Source of the DNA: a virus
Direction: 5' to 3' (one strand)
Virus record (IMG/VR): IMGVR_UViG_3300046809_000507
Span: 1 to 64,000 of that record
Length of the DNA: 64,000 bases
Shown here: in pieces, positions 63,529-64,000 of the stretch
Layout: each line of letters opens with the position of its first letter
How positions within the stretch are numbered: position 1 is the stretch's first letter
Made by a program: the position numbers and the translations under genes
The notes under the pieces: model-generated
What the model saw: only the letters and a program-made list of their open reading frames with translations
Told to the model about the DNA's origin: nothing
Databases searched by the model: none

Positions 63529-64000
63529 TCAGCCTGCGATAGCCAGCGCTCCGTCACCGCCGAGCCGCTTGTGGAGCTCATGCAGCCCCTTCACGGTGAT
63601 CCGAACCTGCGGCGAGTCGAGAACCAGATCACCCGTCTCCGGATGGTTGTGCGACTGCGGCAGCTCCGACAACCAGCCCCGGGTCACCGCCGTCTGCATC
63701 GCCCGCGGCCGACCGTCCGCCTGCTGCCGGTATGTCCAGCGCATCTCCAGCAGCGCCGCGAACAGCCGGTTGCGGCCCACGTTGATCCCGCCGTCACGCG
63801 ACAGGATCTTCGCCGCATCCGCCACCGCGAAGTCACCCTCCGCCGCAGCCAGCGTCTGCCACGACTGCGCCGCCGGCTCCAACTCCTTCACCTTCGCCTC
63901 GGCCACGTCGGCGCGATCCGCCTCGGCGATGACCATCAGGGCCAGGTCGCGGTTCGACGGGAGGGCCGGGCGCTGACCGTAGCTGCCGGTCTTGCGGATG
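63529..64000 (-). CDS. BRO-N/KilAC-type antirepressor (5' part beyond window)
   Basis: The frame is open from the stop at 63529 to the window edge, so the N-terminus is missing. Visible residues begin IRKTGSYGQRPALPSNRDLAL, the end of a BRO-N domain, then a coiled linker and a KilAC domain: DFAVADAAKILSRDGGINVGRNRLFAALLEMRWTYRQ, GWLSELPQSHNHPETG, VRITVKGLHELHKRLG. Such proteins inactivate repressors or act as phage gene regulators. An internal ATG at 63936 would give a shorter protein but lacks the BRO-N domain. Confidence 0.85.
   Translation of the reverse strand, partial: IRKTGSYGQRPALPSNRDLALMVIAEADRADVAEAKVKELEPAAQSWQTLAAAEGDFAVADAAKILSRDGGINVGRNRLFAALLEMRWTYRQQADGRPRAMQTAVTRGWLSELPQSHNHPETGDLVLDSPQVRITVKGLHELHKRLGGDGALAIAG

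Overview
This window is high-GC DNA (roughly 68-70 % G+C by eye) with many GTG starts, gene-to-gene ATGA/GTGA overlaps and Shine-Dalgarno sequences of the GGAGG type. The protein families present (DUF6233, DUF4236, Ku with a lysine-rich tail, SpdB/TraB-like transfer proteins, short Cys-rich proteins) point to Streptomyces or a close relative. Almost all of it belongs to a mobile element: either a temperate siphovirus integrated as a prophage or a phage-plasmid. No rRNA, tRNA, CRISPR array or insertion sequence was recognised, and no host/element junction is visible.

Layout. 0-7 kb: small membrane proteins, a SpdB-like membrane protein and a TraB/FtsK-type DNA translocase, resembling the mycelial transfer module of Streptomyces plasmids and integrative elements. 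7-9.6 kb: small zinc-binding and helix-turn-helix genes and a lipoprotein. 9.6-34.9 kb: one long rightward virion and lysis operon. It runs HNH nuclease, candidate cos region, small and large terminase, portal, prohead protease, capsid, a methyltransferase/glycosyltransferase pair, connectors, tail tube, tail chaperones with a GGGAAAC -1 frameshift site, a 1562-residue tape measure, baseplate/fibre genes, a cysteine-peptidase-like protein, an amidase endolysin and holin-type membrane proteins. 35-45 kb: the lysogeny and accessory segment, with two unrelated tyrosine recombinases, Ku, a collagen-like membrane protein, several one-gene units with leaderless-type promoters, a GntR regulator with a palindromic operator, Xre-type repressors, a near-perfect LexA box and an excisionase-like protein. 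45-62.4 kb: a rightward early operon with an antirepressor-like protein, a three-Cys DUF5131 protein, a short beta-clamp-like protein, a PD-(D/E)XK nuclease beside a phiC31 Gp3-like protein, an SLOG protein, HNH/endonuclease VII nucleases, a replication initiator with an internal repeat cluster, a C5-cytosine methyltransferase and many small coupled genes. 62.4-64 kb: a two-gene unit behind a 20-bp palindrome (possible toxin-antitoxin pair), a secreted DUF3761 protein, and the C-terminal part of a BRO/KilAC antirepressor cut by the window edge.

How it may work together. Two integrases plus an excisionase-like gene control integration. Xre/GntR repressors and a LexA box probably tie induction to DNA damage. 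The early operon replicates and recombines the genome, the late operon packages it into a long-tailed HK97-type particle whose surface may be glycosylated, and Ku could act on linear genome ends together with host ligase. The TraB/SpdB block suggests that the element, or an ancestor, could also move by conjugation. The features most worth following are the transfer-plus-virion combination, Ku beside an integrase, the SOS-box switch, the capsid-linked sugar-modifying gene pair, and the palindrome-headed gene pair near 62.5 kb.
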